64,000 nucleotides of DNA from NCBI GenBank assembly GCA_008692225.1, contig VICG01000004.1:1364501-1428500 (forward strand), given 5' to 3'. This stretch comes from Monilinia fructicola (taxonomy: Eukaryota > Ascomycota > Leotiomycetes > Helotiales > Sclerotiniaceae). The notes below the pieces were generated by a model. The model had not been told where the DNA came from, did no database searches, and worked only from the letters and a program-made list of their open reading frames with translations. This document shows, piece after piece, positions 22,141-35,113 of this stretch (positions are counted from its first letter, which is position 1; every line of letters starts with the position of its first letter). The position numbers were made by a program, and so were the translations under genes.

Positions 22141-23324
22141 TTATTTCGAGACAAATTGTCTCGAGTCCATATTCAGCTTGCAAAGCCTTGCAATGCAACC
22201 ACTCAATTGAAGCAGTGTCTGAACTCCCTCCAAAATCTTCATATGTGTGAATCCAATTTCCTTGATGAATTCCAGCTTTGAATGCTCACTCAAAGTATTG
22301 ACTGTCTTCGTAACCCTGAACATCGTGCTTATAATGTCGTGGCTCGAGTACCCCAAACCCCACAACTCGTACAATGTCTCCAATGCAGAATCAATTTTCC
22401 CTTCATAGCATGCTTTGATCATAGCTTGTACTTTGATGGGATGGGGGGAATCTACAACTTTAAACACATTGTCCCCGTTAACGAATCCGAATCCAGCAAA
22501 TGTCGACTGCAGATTATTGATGGCCTGTCGCATATCTCCCTCTGCACTGAAAACCAATGCAGCCAATCCATCCTCACTATACTCCACTTTCTCCGCCTCA
22601 ATAATTTGCAACAGTCGTTTAACCACTTGCGCATCGGTCAATCTCGCATATCGCAGAATGGCACATCTGGATTGTAAAGGCTCGATAATCTTATTCGACT
22701 GGTTGCACGCAAAGGCAAATCGTGTAGTTGAACTGTAAATCTCCATTGTACGACGTAAGGCTTGTTGCGCACCAGATGTCATACTATCTGCTTCATCGAG
22801 AATAACAAGTTTGTGGCGGCCAGCAGGGAGTGTGACCTTCTTTTGTGCAAATCCTTTTATGCGGTTGCGTACAACATCGATACCTGTTATCTGAAAATCA
22901 GTATGAACGCCCCCTCAAAGCTCTGGCAATTATATACCTCTCTCGTCACTCGCATTTAACTCCAACACTGCTTCCTTGTATGAATCTCCTAGCAATTGCC
23001 TTGCCAGACACAATACACTTGTGGTCTTTCCAATACCCGGCATACCAGAAATAATAACATGTGGCATATTTCCATCTTTCGCAATAATCTTCAGCCGTTC
23101 TATTGTCTCAGTATTTCCTACTATATCATCGAGAAATACTGGTCGATACTTCTCAACCCTGTTGTGTCTCGAATCAGCCCCGGCCTCTGCACACACAGAA
23201 ATCCAGATACATACCATGGTAATTCATAGTTTGTAACTCCATTAGTGTTGGCCTTCAGTACTTTCTTAGCAGCACTGGTGGAAGACTCTCCAATCTCTGA
23301 CACTTTGGCTTTGGTGGTTGTCAT
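22141..23324 (-). CDS. RFC4: Replication factor C subunit 4 (small AAA+ clamp-loader subunit)
   Basis: Nuclear DNA replication: ATP-dependent loading of PCNA. Exons 23324..23215, 23158..22938 and 22883..22141; introns 56 and 54 nt. 357 aa. AAA+ landmarks: [15 protein letters not shown], Walker [23 protein letters not shown], Walker [11 protein letters not shown], sensor [10 protein letters not shown] and the SRC motif [42 protein letters not shown] places it with yeast Rfc4/human RFC2 rather than Rfc2, 3 or 5. Frame intact. Confidence 0.95.
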
Positions 23325-23358
23325 ATTGAAGTTTTGGTGTATGTTGAGATTTGGGTTG

Positions 23359-23382
23359 ACGCGTCGAAGTTGAGAGACGCGA
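23359..23382 (-). promoter_or_regulatory. MCB-like (MluI box) pair upstream of RFC4
   Basis: A perfect ACGCGT at 23359..23364 and a near match ACGCGA at 23377..23382, 35-58 bp before the ATG. MCB elements bind MBF and drive G1/S expression of replication genes, including RFC subunits, in yeasts. Position and gene fit; binding is inferred. Confidence 0.55.
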
Positions 23383-25136
23383 TTTTCAATTTACACGACC
23401 GTGACAATTTCGAATAATCGTTTCCCACGTGACTGAGTCTCAACTACAATTTTTCAATGATCACATACATTGAATCAGAAGGATGCCACCACGCGAACTT
23501 TAGTAGAGTTCGCGATATTATGAATTTTCATATAAGATTTTGGCTCAGACTCCCAAGATGGCATTGTATCCCGATTGCTGCACGCCAGCCTCTCTTCCTT
23601 ATGCTCCTGCCTCATGGCTAAATATTTCCACAGATATCCACACCTTATCCGTATAGAGTAGGATATTACTCGAAAGTTCAATCAAGCTGTAGTAAGCTCC
23701 TGTTATATCAGATTACCTACTCATATTTCAGTTGTGTGTCTTGGTTCCAGAGCCCCATTTAGCAAGTCGTTTATTCTACTATCAAGCCCGATTTCTAACC
23801 CTAATTGTTACATATTAGGTTGCTATACCTATTCAACTTTTCCAATGCTGGATGAAATTAAAATTTGGCAAGTGGCGCGGCATCCAGATGCTTCCTTAAT
23901 ATCAAATTCAAAGTTCAGGAATGTTTGAAAGATAGATGGAGAAGTTGAGATAGTGTGTCTTTGTTTACTCGCAGTAAATCAAGTCAAGTATGAGAGTGAA
24001 TCTATATCTCAGTGGGTAGTCATCTACAGAAGAGTGGATATTATAGACTGCATTCACTCCCATTTTTCTTTTTGACTAATCAATAGTTCCAACGTTCTAA
24101 TTTTTGGTTGCGAGTACGCGTACCTGAAATAGCGTCAGAGTGACCAATTTGACCTGTAGACCCTCAAATGGGAAATTGAATTACAGATTGATATCATGGT
24201 GGCTGGCTATCAAACAGCTGTTTACCTTGAAACACAAACAAATCTGGCCACTGGCGCCTACTTTTTTCAGTCTATCGCATAGGTCTCTTCCTACTCCTTG
24301 ACGCACTTGCCCCTGATAGAAGGTTTTGTTTCACATCTACACAAATTATACGTTCGCGGAACTATCTAGCCTCAATTTTACCTCAGCGTGAAAACCAAGG
24401 TGTGGCTAGAGACAGGAGAGTGGGCTATAAACTCAAGTTTATCTCTACATTCGTCTCTCATCGCTGTTTGCCAGATGTTTAGTGATTACCCAGATTGAAA
24501 ATACTTCTTCAACATCATCACAGCAACCCCAGACCTTGAGAACCGAAGAAACATCTGCAAAAACAACCAAAATCCCGTAAATCATCTCATACCTAATGCT
24601 CGAGCCCCTTAGAATTCCCCTAAAACGCCTTGTCTTTCAACAGGGCACATCAGCTAGCCAGCGTCCTCCCCTCTCTCACATACCCGACCATCCCACCCCC
24701 TTCAGAAGCCTAAAGAGCATAGCTGCATGAATTGCCTGATTCTTCCCCGCTCAAGTTAAAAGCCCCCTGATCATCGGGTTAATACTTCTCACTTGATGGG
24801 AGAACTTTCATAAAAATCCTCCACCAAGGTCCCTTTATTTGAAGTTCAAGCAACAAAGGGCTGATTGGTATCATCACTATAGAATTTGAAGTTAGCATGT
24901 CATGTTTTGGAGGGAGGCCTTTTTACGCAATAGGTTCTTTCCATTATACATACTCTCACATCGTATCCAATTCATCTCTCTTCATCTTGATTGTCCAACC
25001 CAGTCACGAGGCTTCGCCAGCATGGATCAGAGATTAAAGTCATCAATCGCTTGCATTATCATTCTATATACCACCGTATGAGACCCGCTAAATCGATGCA
25101 ACCTAAATATATACAAACATGAAACCTCTGGAACAT
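23383..25136. other. Intergenic region, no gene supported
   Basis: 1.7 kb between the RFC4 promoter and the NOXC stop. Only short open frames without splice logic. No repeat or RNA gene recognised. Confidence 0.55.
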
Positions 25137-27268
25137 CTATCCGAAGACTTCCATCATAAAATGATACTCGATCAAGCTTCTATCTTCCCTTCCCCTCAAT
25201 GTCAACAGCTGACATCTATCTGCCAACTCGTACCCAATAACGGGTGCACCACAAAAGAATACCCCCACCCTCCTTTTTGCGTCTTTAGATTTCCCACCAT
25301 CTCTCGATCTCCCCCTCTCTGCCGTTCCATAAAACCTCAACATCTCTTCATAGTGCCCATCCATAATGGCCGCTAAATCCGGTCTTCCAAAACGGGTGGG
25401 ATTGATCAATCCAGTAAGTGGTGACTCTGGATGTGCATCTGTACGATGTATCTCCAGCAGATAACGGAACACATGTGTCGAGATGCTTTTCTTCTTCTGT
25501 GTAACATGTGTGATGATATGGATGTCGGTACCGGGATTTTTGCCTTCTTCATGAGAAGATAGGGACGAAGAGATACTGTTCAAGAGATTAGAAAACCACA
25601 GCAGATAATTCTTGTCCGCTACTATCCAGTGGAAATCTACTCTGTATGGTTGTCTCCTTTCTCGCACCGTTTTCTCACTGTACATAACGCTGTTCTCTGT
25701 ATAAGAGGAGGTCGGGGGTACGGGACATGATTCTTCGCGTGCTTTGAGATCGGCCAGAATTCCGGAGAAAGGTGTTACACCAATTCCGCTGCCGATAATC
25801 AAACTATGGTCGAAATCGTAAAAGCGTTGTGCAGGTGCACCGTATGGTCCGTCGATACAGATGGAAATGTTCTCGTACTCGCCATCTGTGACCAATTTCC
25901 TGAGCTGGGTAGTCCAGTTTCCATCGGTCTTAATGTGAAGTTGCATTTCATTTCCGACACAGGTTGAAATAGTGAATGGATGCCACTGGAAGAATGAGAT
26001 CTCGGGCACACAAAGAAAAATATACTGTCCAGCTTTGTAAGACCAGTGACGTTGCTGAGGAACCGTAACAGATATGTTCACGGTAGATGCATCCAAGACT
26101 TGCAGACGAGCGGGGAAACGCCAGAATGCAATCAAAATCCGAGATGTTCTCTCGACGAATACAAGTGTGATTGGGCCTATTAGCCAATATCCAAGCATCG
26201 GTTCCTGTAACAATGCGGCTGTGCCATGTACCAAGAGTAATGCGACGATAGGGTACATCAAAAGATGGCCCAATTGGAAAATCTCGTAACTTCTTTTTCG
26301 TACTACAGGCATGCTCAATGCGGCTAGGGTCCAGAATAAACCGAGGGCTGTGAGACCGGTCCAGCCGGGCAGAGTAGCTATATAATCTCTATATGACATC
26401 TCTTTTCCCAGAACTTCTTCGACATATTCTTGTTGTGATGGCCTGCTGCCATATAAAAAGGTTCTGCTAATGTTAGCTATGGTTTATAAAAATTTGAAAA
26501 TAAAGCAATTTACCCAGTGAGATGACCAATTGAATGAACTGTTGAAAAAAACAACGCAACAATGGAAATCATGATGTGAAAACTCTGACTAAGATCCCAG
26601 TTGATAAATCTGGAGATGCGATAGGATTTTCTCGCTAATGTAGAAATCCATCTAGACATGGAGATGATCTGGAAGAACAAAGTTGGATATCTGAGAAGGC
26701 ACCACTGTTAGCTAGAGACTATAAAATGGATATAATCGGCTATTTCTTACAAGACTCCTGCACAAGTCTTTGCCATAACCATTCCCCAGCCAAAAGCATG
26801 TCTATATTCCGTCTTACCCAAGTATTTGGTCAATTGCCACACACCAAATCCAGCCTGCAACGTTATAACTATGAGAAGGAAAATTATATCAGGACCCCTG
26901 ACCGACCAAACCGCACGGAACTTTCTACCCCAAGACATCGATCTCATATATTCATCATGGTTTTCTCCTGCCTTCTGAGAAGGCTTTAAAGAAGGAACTT
27001 CCCATCCCCTAACAGTATTTGCAAACTCTTCGCGAGGAATTTGATCCTTGTCAGACCCTATCACACTGCGTAAAAACAAATGCCGTTCGTCGTCTTGCCT
27101 ATCTGCATGGTGGAGATTATGCGGTTCTGGTTCTGGTGCGAGTTCTCGATGAACTTCATCGAGTTTATGTTCAACCTCGTCGTATTCGATATATCCGTTG
27201 CTGTTGCTATCCAAATCGTCTAGGAATTGGTTGATTTCTTCATCAGAAAGAAACTTGTTGTTCGACAT
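25137..27268 (-). CDS. noxC: EF-hand NADPH oxidase, NoxC (NOX5-like) type
   Basis: Plasma/ER-membrane flavocytochrome passing electrons from NADPH through FAD and two haems to oxygen, giving superoxide. Exons 27268..26751, 26690..26514 and 26466..25137; introns 60 and 47 nt. 674 aa. Residues 1-60 hold a canonical EF-hand loop (DSNSNGYIEYDE); a second, degenerate one follows near 90. Six membrane segments follow. Haem ligands are visible: HX13H in FHIMISIVALFFSTVHS (helix 3) and HX12H in GHLLMYPIVALLLVHG (helix 5). FAD motif WHPFTIST, NADPH motif GSGIGVTPF and FFCGAPVIG are present. The N-terminal EF-hand separates it from NoxA and NoxB and predicts direct calcium control. It lacks the usual aromatic C-terminal end (ends MMEVFG). 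Confidence 0.9.
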
Positions 27269-30200
27269 TTTGTTCTATCTGGGTTGAAGAATACATTTCT
27301 TCGTGAAAACTAATGGGATCTAGTTTGGTTTAATAGAAAAACTAAAAGCTGCAATCTCTACTTGAGAAATCAAAAATAGCTGAAATTGGAGATATGACAC
27401 CACCCCGAAAACCCAGGGGGTCCACTTTCTTCACATACTTTCGGGCATCCTTCCTAGCAAACAAGTGTACGTATGCCGAGTCGGGCCAAACTTTGACAGG
27501 CAGGAAAGTGCTTGATTGCTATATCAATAGATGGCAGTTTATACACTAACCCCTGGTAGCGTTGCCATCAGCTCTAGCTATGAACCCAATTTAGACATTA
27601 GTAATTCAGAGTTATTATAGGTGTTCTGAGTGGAGGATACCAATTATGAAAAGTTTGTACATGTACATATGACTGATCAGACCATAGCACTGTAGATCTT
27701 GAATATGAAACAGCACTAGAGGTACAGACAGTATTGTCATAATCGTACTCGGATCAAACCCATATGTTTCTTCTCCGATGGTAATGCCTACTGATAGTAC
27801 TTCTTCAAAGTAAGACAACATTAAAACGAGACCAATCAAGGACATCAAATAACACTATTTTTGAAGGCACCTTGTGGTTGATTGAGCTGAGATCGAGTTG
27901 CATCGATTCATTTTGGGGCTAATTTGAAGGGAAGTCTAGAGGATGGCGAGTAATGCAGCTTTTGCCAATAAAATGAAAGCTAAAGGAAACAAAAAAGTCT
28001 AGCCAAAAGCTCCACCCAATATCTCTAACTTTGCACAGGTTCAAACGGACGGGTTTTTCAGCCTGCATATGGTCGAGTCATGTCACGTGACTAGAACTGT
28101 TCCTGACCTCTGGCATTCGATGGTCATGCTATGGGTTTCAAGGTTCATCCAGAGCAGATGAGTCCTCGCGCGAGGAAAAACTACCAATGCTTGAGGCCTG
28201 ATCCTAGCTTTCATCCACCAAGTAGGCGGAGTGCTTCCGAACTCCCCACCCCTTAAGAGTAAAGCAATTACCAACAGAAGGAAAGGGATTGTACATCAAC
28301 ACGTAGTGGTATCGTACTCGTATAGATATCAGATTGTTCGTACTGCAACCGAGAGGGTCCATGTATAACATCAGGTTAACTAATTTTTTTCAGTCAACGA
28401 AACAACTTCCAGAAACAGTCTTGCTTCTATTTATGAATCTTTCGTACTTCAATACAATACCAACTTACCAAAGCAGTACGTAGCTTAAGCCCAAATACCA
28501 GTATTTGAGTACAGTAGGAATCCTCCAAATCTACAAACCACTGTTGAGGCCAGTTTTGAATGTGGTTTAAAGTTTTAAGGGTCGTCAAAAAGTTTTAGTG
28601 TAACAGGTAGCTTGTTTTGTTTAAAGTTCAACCGATTAGGCTTGATTACATGTTCACGTGATACTTTGGGGAAGGAGTAGAACCGTACTAGAACGTCCCC
28701 TAAACCGCCGGAAGCGACTTCTATCTTGGTCTGTGCAATAGAATCGTCAAGGATGTATGATCGAGATAGATGGCCCAATTCTGATTGATCGAAATCCCAA
28801 CAGCATGGCGAATTTGCTGGGCACAACTATTTTGGAAAATAATAAGCAAAAGACCAAGCCCGCGGGTAATACTTCTAGCTGGTACTTACTATTCTCCGAA
28901 ACCTTCTTTGCTCCTTAGTATATACCCAGACTTTATGTCGATCCATCCAATCTGGGTATCACAGCCCACTGATCCTAATGTAGATTTCTGTCGTTAAGGT
29001 TTTCAATCTGCCGATGTTTTCGTTCAATGCCGAATAGGTTTAGACGTCGTGATCTTTTCTCGCCTCGCTCGTACAGTCGTATGTTCGCATTCGGTTATCG
29101 ATGTCGTTAATCATCGCCAAGATATCCACATAGAAGTGAGTGCACAGACTTATAAAACGCCTTTCTACTGTACAATCATTATATATTAAAAGTTAACAAC
29201 GTGAAGAATTCGTCACAATTCGACTATTTGATAGAAAGATAAGAAAGAATTTATGGTATCAGAAAGTCAATAACTGTTATATATATGTTGGGCTTTCAAG
29301 TCAAGTAGTACGTTTTCAATAGAATTAGATTATAGATGTTAAATTTATTTAATTGTCAAGTAATTCGATAATGGTAAATGAATACTAGACCTATTTTGAA
29401 ATAAATATACAACTGTTAGTTAAATGTTTCTTGCGCGTTTAAGTTTTGAATAAAACTAAAGTATATTGATTTTCGATGTGTCTTGTAAGATTTTTGAAGA
29501 AGCGTTTAATAAGTTCGTATACCGACTAATAGATGACCTATTGCCAGTGGCTGTTGCACTGACTTATTCTATAAACCCACTCTCCCCCATCTTCCCTATT
29601 TTTCTTCGAGATTCACATCAATATCCAGCTCAACTTCTGATAAACAGTCCTCCCCCACAACACATGTAGTCGCAACGACGACCCCTCCATTCCCCACGTC
29701 ACTCGTCGCTTGGATAGCCGAAGAAGGATGAGGATGGAACTTCCAGGGATATTGAGGAGGGATAAGAGCAGAGTATCGATCCTCGAAACAATAACGAGAG
29801 CTTGTGAGGGTATGTATTAAGACATGTCTGTCTACGGGGATGTAGTACCTGGGATGTTGGAGTATAATAGAGATACCATAGATCTAGAAAACTTTCATCC
29901 CGGAAGTAATCTCTTTGAATAGTTGCATGGAATGATCAAGCTCACACCATTTTGCCAGAAACATCATACATCATATCTTACGATCATTCCCCGTAAATGC
30001 GACAATATTAACCACGCCTCATATTCAAATTGACCAACCAATATCGAACCTTTATAAGCACGCAAAGAATTCTCCGAGTTGTAGCTTCCATGGAGGCTCT
30101 ATGATGCCAAGTGCGAACAGAAAAGACATAAATAGATACACGACTTCATTCGAAATAGTGATAATAATCCCCATGGCCGCACGGTATCTTAATTAGAGGA

Positions 30201-33200
30201 TTACGGAGCCTACCTAGGTAAAGCGAATAGAAGTCTGTTTACAGTTTGGTCATTGAGGTAAGCGTTTCTTGTTCAATGATGCTTGCTTCTTGGGACGAGA
30301 TAATGAAAAGAGATAAAATTCCGACTCGCAAGCGCAGATGCACCCAATAGATATCTACTTGATGAAGTTTAAGTCTGCTAAACTTGTAAATAGAATGCCC
30401 AAATCATAACAACATCTTCAACTCCCGAGGTCATTTTGATACTGAGGTCTCAGGAGTCAAAACTACCATTCAGTAGGCGGTGTACAAAAGGATGATGGGA
30501 GGGTCGAAAACGAACATATATGGTAATGTACATTTAACACGATAACCTTCATTGCTCTTAACACCCGTGCATTTCCCGAGTTCCTCGAGGGATCAGTAGT
30601 TACTTGATGCTGAAAGTTTATTTTTGATACACAAAGCAGAGAGTAGATCGGTTCTATTCCATCAAACACTTTGCCTCAAATAACTAGAAACTTAACTTCA
30701 AGTGCAAAGCATGACTCCATGTTGAAGAAGCTACAGCTATATATGCTACACACATGAAAATGCTCCGACATACTCAAAACTTCGAAAATTGGTATCCCAC
30801 TTTACGTGATGATATCAAAGTTCAAAATAGCCTTTGTTGAGTATCTCATTTTCGAGTGGAATTCGCTAGATCAAAATATTCAACTCTCTTGGGACAATTT
30901 AGCTCTACTTAGAGTTATGTAGCCCCCAGTAAGTTCTCCACTTGAATATGTAAGAGTGAAGTCTGTTTAAGAAGAATAGATACGCTTTAAGACCTAGGTT
31001 CGGCAACTTGCAGGAACTTCTCAAGAACGAGATCGTTTCTGAAATATCCTGCACATATGCTCCTATAGCCTTTCATGCACATATCCAACTTTCTGTCTTC
31101 TTTGATCCCCGGTTTTTCAGTCGTTAACCACAGAAAAACTGGTTAATAATCAGATGAGAAACTTAGCAATACCACTTGACTGCGACATAGAGGACAGAGA
31201 CCAGGTTTGGCGATGAACGCGTGACTAGTACTGACTACTGAGCGTATTTGTATCAAAGGCAGCTTTCAACAGTTTCGTAATGGCAGACTGGGACGAAACC
31301 AAGCGACGATATGCAGCTAGGAGGCAGAAGCTCGGGGGGTAAGGGTCATGCCATGGAAACCCCAGAGGTCCTTTCCTGAATAGGTATACAGTTTGCCTAT
31401 CTTTCTCTCGGTATTTTATGCCGCTTGAGTCATAGTTCTCATAGTCTCATAAACCTGGTGAAGTAAGAGCCCTCCATCCTCCATGTTGTAATACAGGGCT
31501 CCATGATCCTTGTAGATAATAACTGTTCTTCCTCTCTCATTGTAAACAACTTCTTCCTTGCTCCCGTTCGCTGTAAAATGCTTGGCTTTCTGGACTTAAA
31601 GTCAAGAAAGCATCGACTTACTGTGATTTGTTACTGAACTATCTGACAGCAAGTTCATGCCCGCCCCTGTGCTCGTAACTTCCCACATTGGGTAAACACA
31701 AATAAGCATTCATCGCTTTTGAGGATCCCAATTCACAGCATCGGAGATTGAAGCCAACCCCTTTCCAACGTTCATGATTACGCCCAACCCAATCTAATCA
31801 GATATAAAAAACCCAGGCCAAATGCTCCCTTGGCACCCTTTACCTCTTCTCCTTTTCGTGAACTCTCCTTTTCTTATAGCGTTGCTTCTTCAGAAGGTTT
31901 GGCAAAGATGTCCATACCGTTCGCAAGTCTACACCGACTTCCTGCTCGTACCGCGAGACAGCATTCATACCTGTACGCCAAGATGAAGAGGAAAAGGCCA
32001 ATTATATTACTCTTTTTTCAAAACTTCCACCGTGAGGAAATTAACATATCAATGGGAATCTCTGCAGAGCATCCTATATTGAGCCTTATCGTATCAGGGT
32101 CCAGATTTGAATACTTTCTGGGGGTACCAGGAGTAGATTTGTGTAATGGGTGAATTTAATAGACCAAGAGCATCTAGATTTTATATCAGCTACAGTTCAG
32201 ACAACTATATGATCTAGACTCTGGGCACTTTATTGGAACTATCAGAAATATCTTGGTAACCTACCTCGTTCCCTCCTTTCCGAGTATCTCGGTCACAACA
32301 GCTACACCTGCGACCCAATTTCTGACTTTGTCTACAGCCTTATCTCATGGGAGTGATCATCGTTCTGATATATCACACATTCCGTGCACTCGCATACGGA
32401 TAGGGAAGGGTTGTGAAACTTGGAATTTTCAATACGACTTTACACGGGCCAATTGTGGTCAGATAGGGTTAGGGAAGTTTGCATCACATGACTGATTAGT
32501 TTTCCAAACCACTCTATCAAAATGTGAAGACGAAGCATCAGGATGCAGATAGTCACAACTACCATGATTGGTTTTTATCCGACCGAGGATCTGCGCCCAA
32601 TGCACAGTTTTCATCGCCGACATAGTCGCTAAGTCATCGACTTGAGATAAAGGTAGGAAAGCAAACGTGCTCATTCCGACAAGCTGGTTGTACGTTTTGT
32701 AGAGATATAACTGCTGTTGTTATATCAAGACAAACATAAGCATACCTCTCGCTCGAATGCTGGTCATACCTGTTCCCCTATCCAAGGATATATCGGGTAC
32801 AGAAAACACAGTTTCAAACTGAGCTCAGAAGATTCACTATACCATCGTGAGCATTCAGCCATCCACAGAAGACCATCCAACTACAACGCCATTTCCTTAG
32901 AAAGAGGGCTGTCAAATCCCACATATAGGCAATGAGAAACACATCCCACTTCAAGAACAGCTAAATTAGTATAGCAGACTCAAGATAACTCATTCCCAGC
33001 CATGAAGAAACAAAAACAACACCTTCCAAACCATCCCTCCAGAACTAAGAAACAACCAACAGGTCACCTAATCCACGAACACCTCCAAGGATTCTAACCT
33101 CACTTCTAATCTTGCTTCAACTCCTACAGTCTACAGTCTCAGAATCATTCCCCTCGAACACGACCTCTAAGAACCGAGCATGAAATGAACCATCGGCAGC

Positions 33201-35113
33201 ACGCCCAGTCCACTCGACTCACTCAATGTAGGAAATAATTTTGCTAGAGCCTGCGAAATCAACTACACCAACCGAGACACCTAGACATCAAGCCAACGAA
33301 AAAAAAGAATGCCAACAGGAACATCCCCGAGACAACAGAGAACACATCCCGGCACCTTCAACAGCAAGCTCCGCTAGATAAGAAATACAAAGAGTATTCA
33401 AGAAGAAGATTATAACATAAGTATTCTAGTGTGACCAGGAATTATGTACATAGACCAAAACAAGATAGCCAGAACCAGCGCCAAACACTGATATATGAGC
33501 CGGGCCTTGATGAATCGGGTAAATCAAGACACTTGTTTCGAGATGTATTTTTCGCTAAAGGAGCATGTACCGCCGTGTTTGATAGGTGTAAGGGGTGATA
33601 TACCATATCATACCGTTATTAGAATGCTTGATATATCTCCCCATGCAACACACCCAACTATCCCCATCGACAGCTCACTACCAGCTCCAGATGCCCAGGT
33701 ACTAACTGGTACCGCATTCACATAAACCTCACAAGAATGCAACGAACAAACCCTACAGCAGCCCCCTTCTTGAAACAAAAAACAAAAACGAGCAATATCA
33801 TAAGATAAGCACAAACAAACGTGCAATAAAAATTCTCAGGAGAGAACAACAACAAAATCCATTCATTCAACCACAACCACAACCACAACCACAAATCATT
33901 CACCTTATTCACCTGCCCACCTCAACCTTAACCTCAACCTCCTACCCTCCACAACTCCCCAACCCCAGAACCCCCCTTCCTCCCCCGCTATGAAAATCTC
34001 ACCAAACCACACAACAAACACCCCCCTCACCCCCACCCCAAAGCAATAAATGCCAACCTACCTACCTACCTACCTACCTACCTACCAGCCCACCCACCCA
34101 CACACCCAACCAAGAATCCCCAACACCCATCGAGCAGAAATCCACAATGCAAAATTCGCCAATTCAAAAATCCACACATCACACATCACACATCACACAT
34201 CACACATCACACATCACACATCCATATACCCAAAAAGCCAATCACAAGACCAAGAAGCTACGAGAGCACTCCTAGAACAACAGGTCCTACACGCAACACC
34301 CCAGCCGCGCCCCACGCCACCAAACGACCTACCGCCCCCTCCCCCTTCCCCCGAAGCACATCAGACCTCTTACCCGGTACCTAGCTGCAGCAAGCGCGCG
34401 GCGAGGATAGGCCGAGGGTGAAGATATATTTTCCGTTGCGTCGCAGACATAGATAGATGTAAGATGAGCGCGACGCGCGACAAGATGAAGGGACACACGC
34501 AAACCTAGCAGTTTCGCGTTCGTTCCCAGTTCCATCCATCCATCCATCCATCCATCCATCCATCAGCAAGCACAGAGCGGAGCCATTGGGGAAATGTGTC
34601 ATGATCAATGTTCTTGTACTGTCGAGTTCTTGATCCTATCGATCCAAGATATATCCTATATATACAAGCATGTATAGCACCGTCATCACCATCATCGTCG
34701 CGCATTGCGGCTCCTGTTCACTCCCATCGAGTCCTGTGTAATTCCTTCCCGGTTTTCCATCATCAATAAAAATTATCCAATCCAATCCAATCCAATCCAA
34801 TCCAATCCATCCTATCCCATCCTATTCCATTCCATTTCATTCCATTCCAACATGCAAGCTTTTCTTTCCATAAGAAAGGGTATAATGCTAATATACAAGA
34901 CGCGCGCGCCAAAAACGTAAACCAAAAATTCAAAAATCTAGACCCAACCGTCTGAGTCATGATATTGTCGTAAGAATCATCATCAAATATACAAAATTGT
35001 GTCATTACAAAACCGTATGCCGTATCCCTGGAGATTCGTCCAGGGAAATGCGGAGAGGCGTGAGAATGGTGGAGAGGCAAGGCAAGAATGTAAGGGTGGA
35101 GATTAAAATGAAA
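27269..35113. other. Large intergenic region (7.8 kb), no gene supported
   Basis: No open frame above 125 codons that resembles a known family, and I could not assemble spliced models. Mildly AT-rich but not RIP-like. Contains one TACCTAGGTA (30211..30220) and a cluster of simple repeats at 33.9-34.8 kb. The weak coding candidates are 28575..28826 on the minus strand and a TATA-preceded frame near 31910..32153 on the plus strand. Confidence 0.55.
34058..34826. repeat. Cluster of four simple-repeat arrays
   Basis: CTAC units at about 34058..34086, an 8-bp CACATCA(C) array at about 34172..34220, ATCC units at about 34533..34563, and CCAAT/AATCC units at about 34775..34826. They lie within 0.8 kb just beyond the 3' end of the serine-rich gene. 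Confidence 0.85.

Noticed and set aside
31910..32153. Small plus-strand gene after a TATA-like ATATAAAAAA at about 31802
   Set aside because: The frame has no homologue I recognise, and a single TATA-like word is weak evidence.
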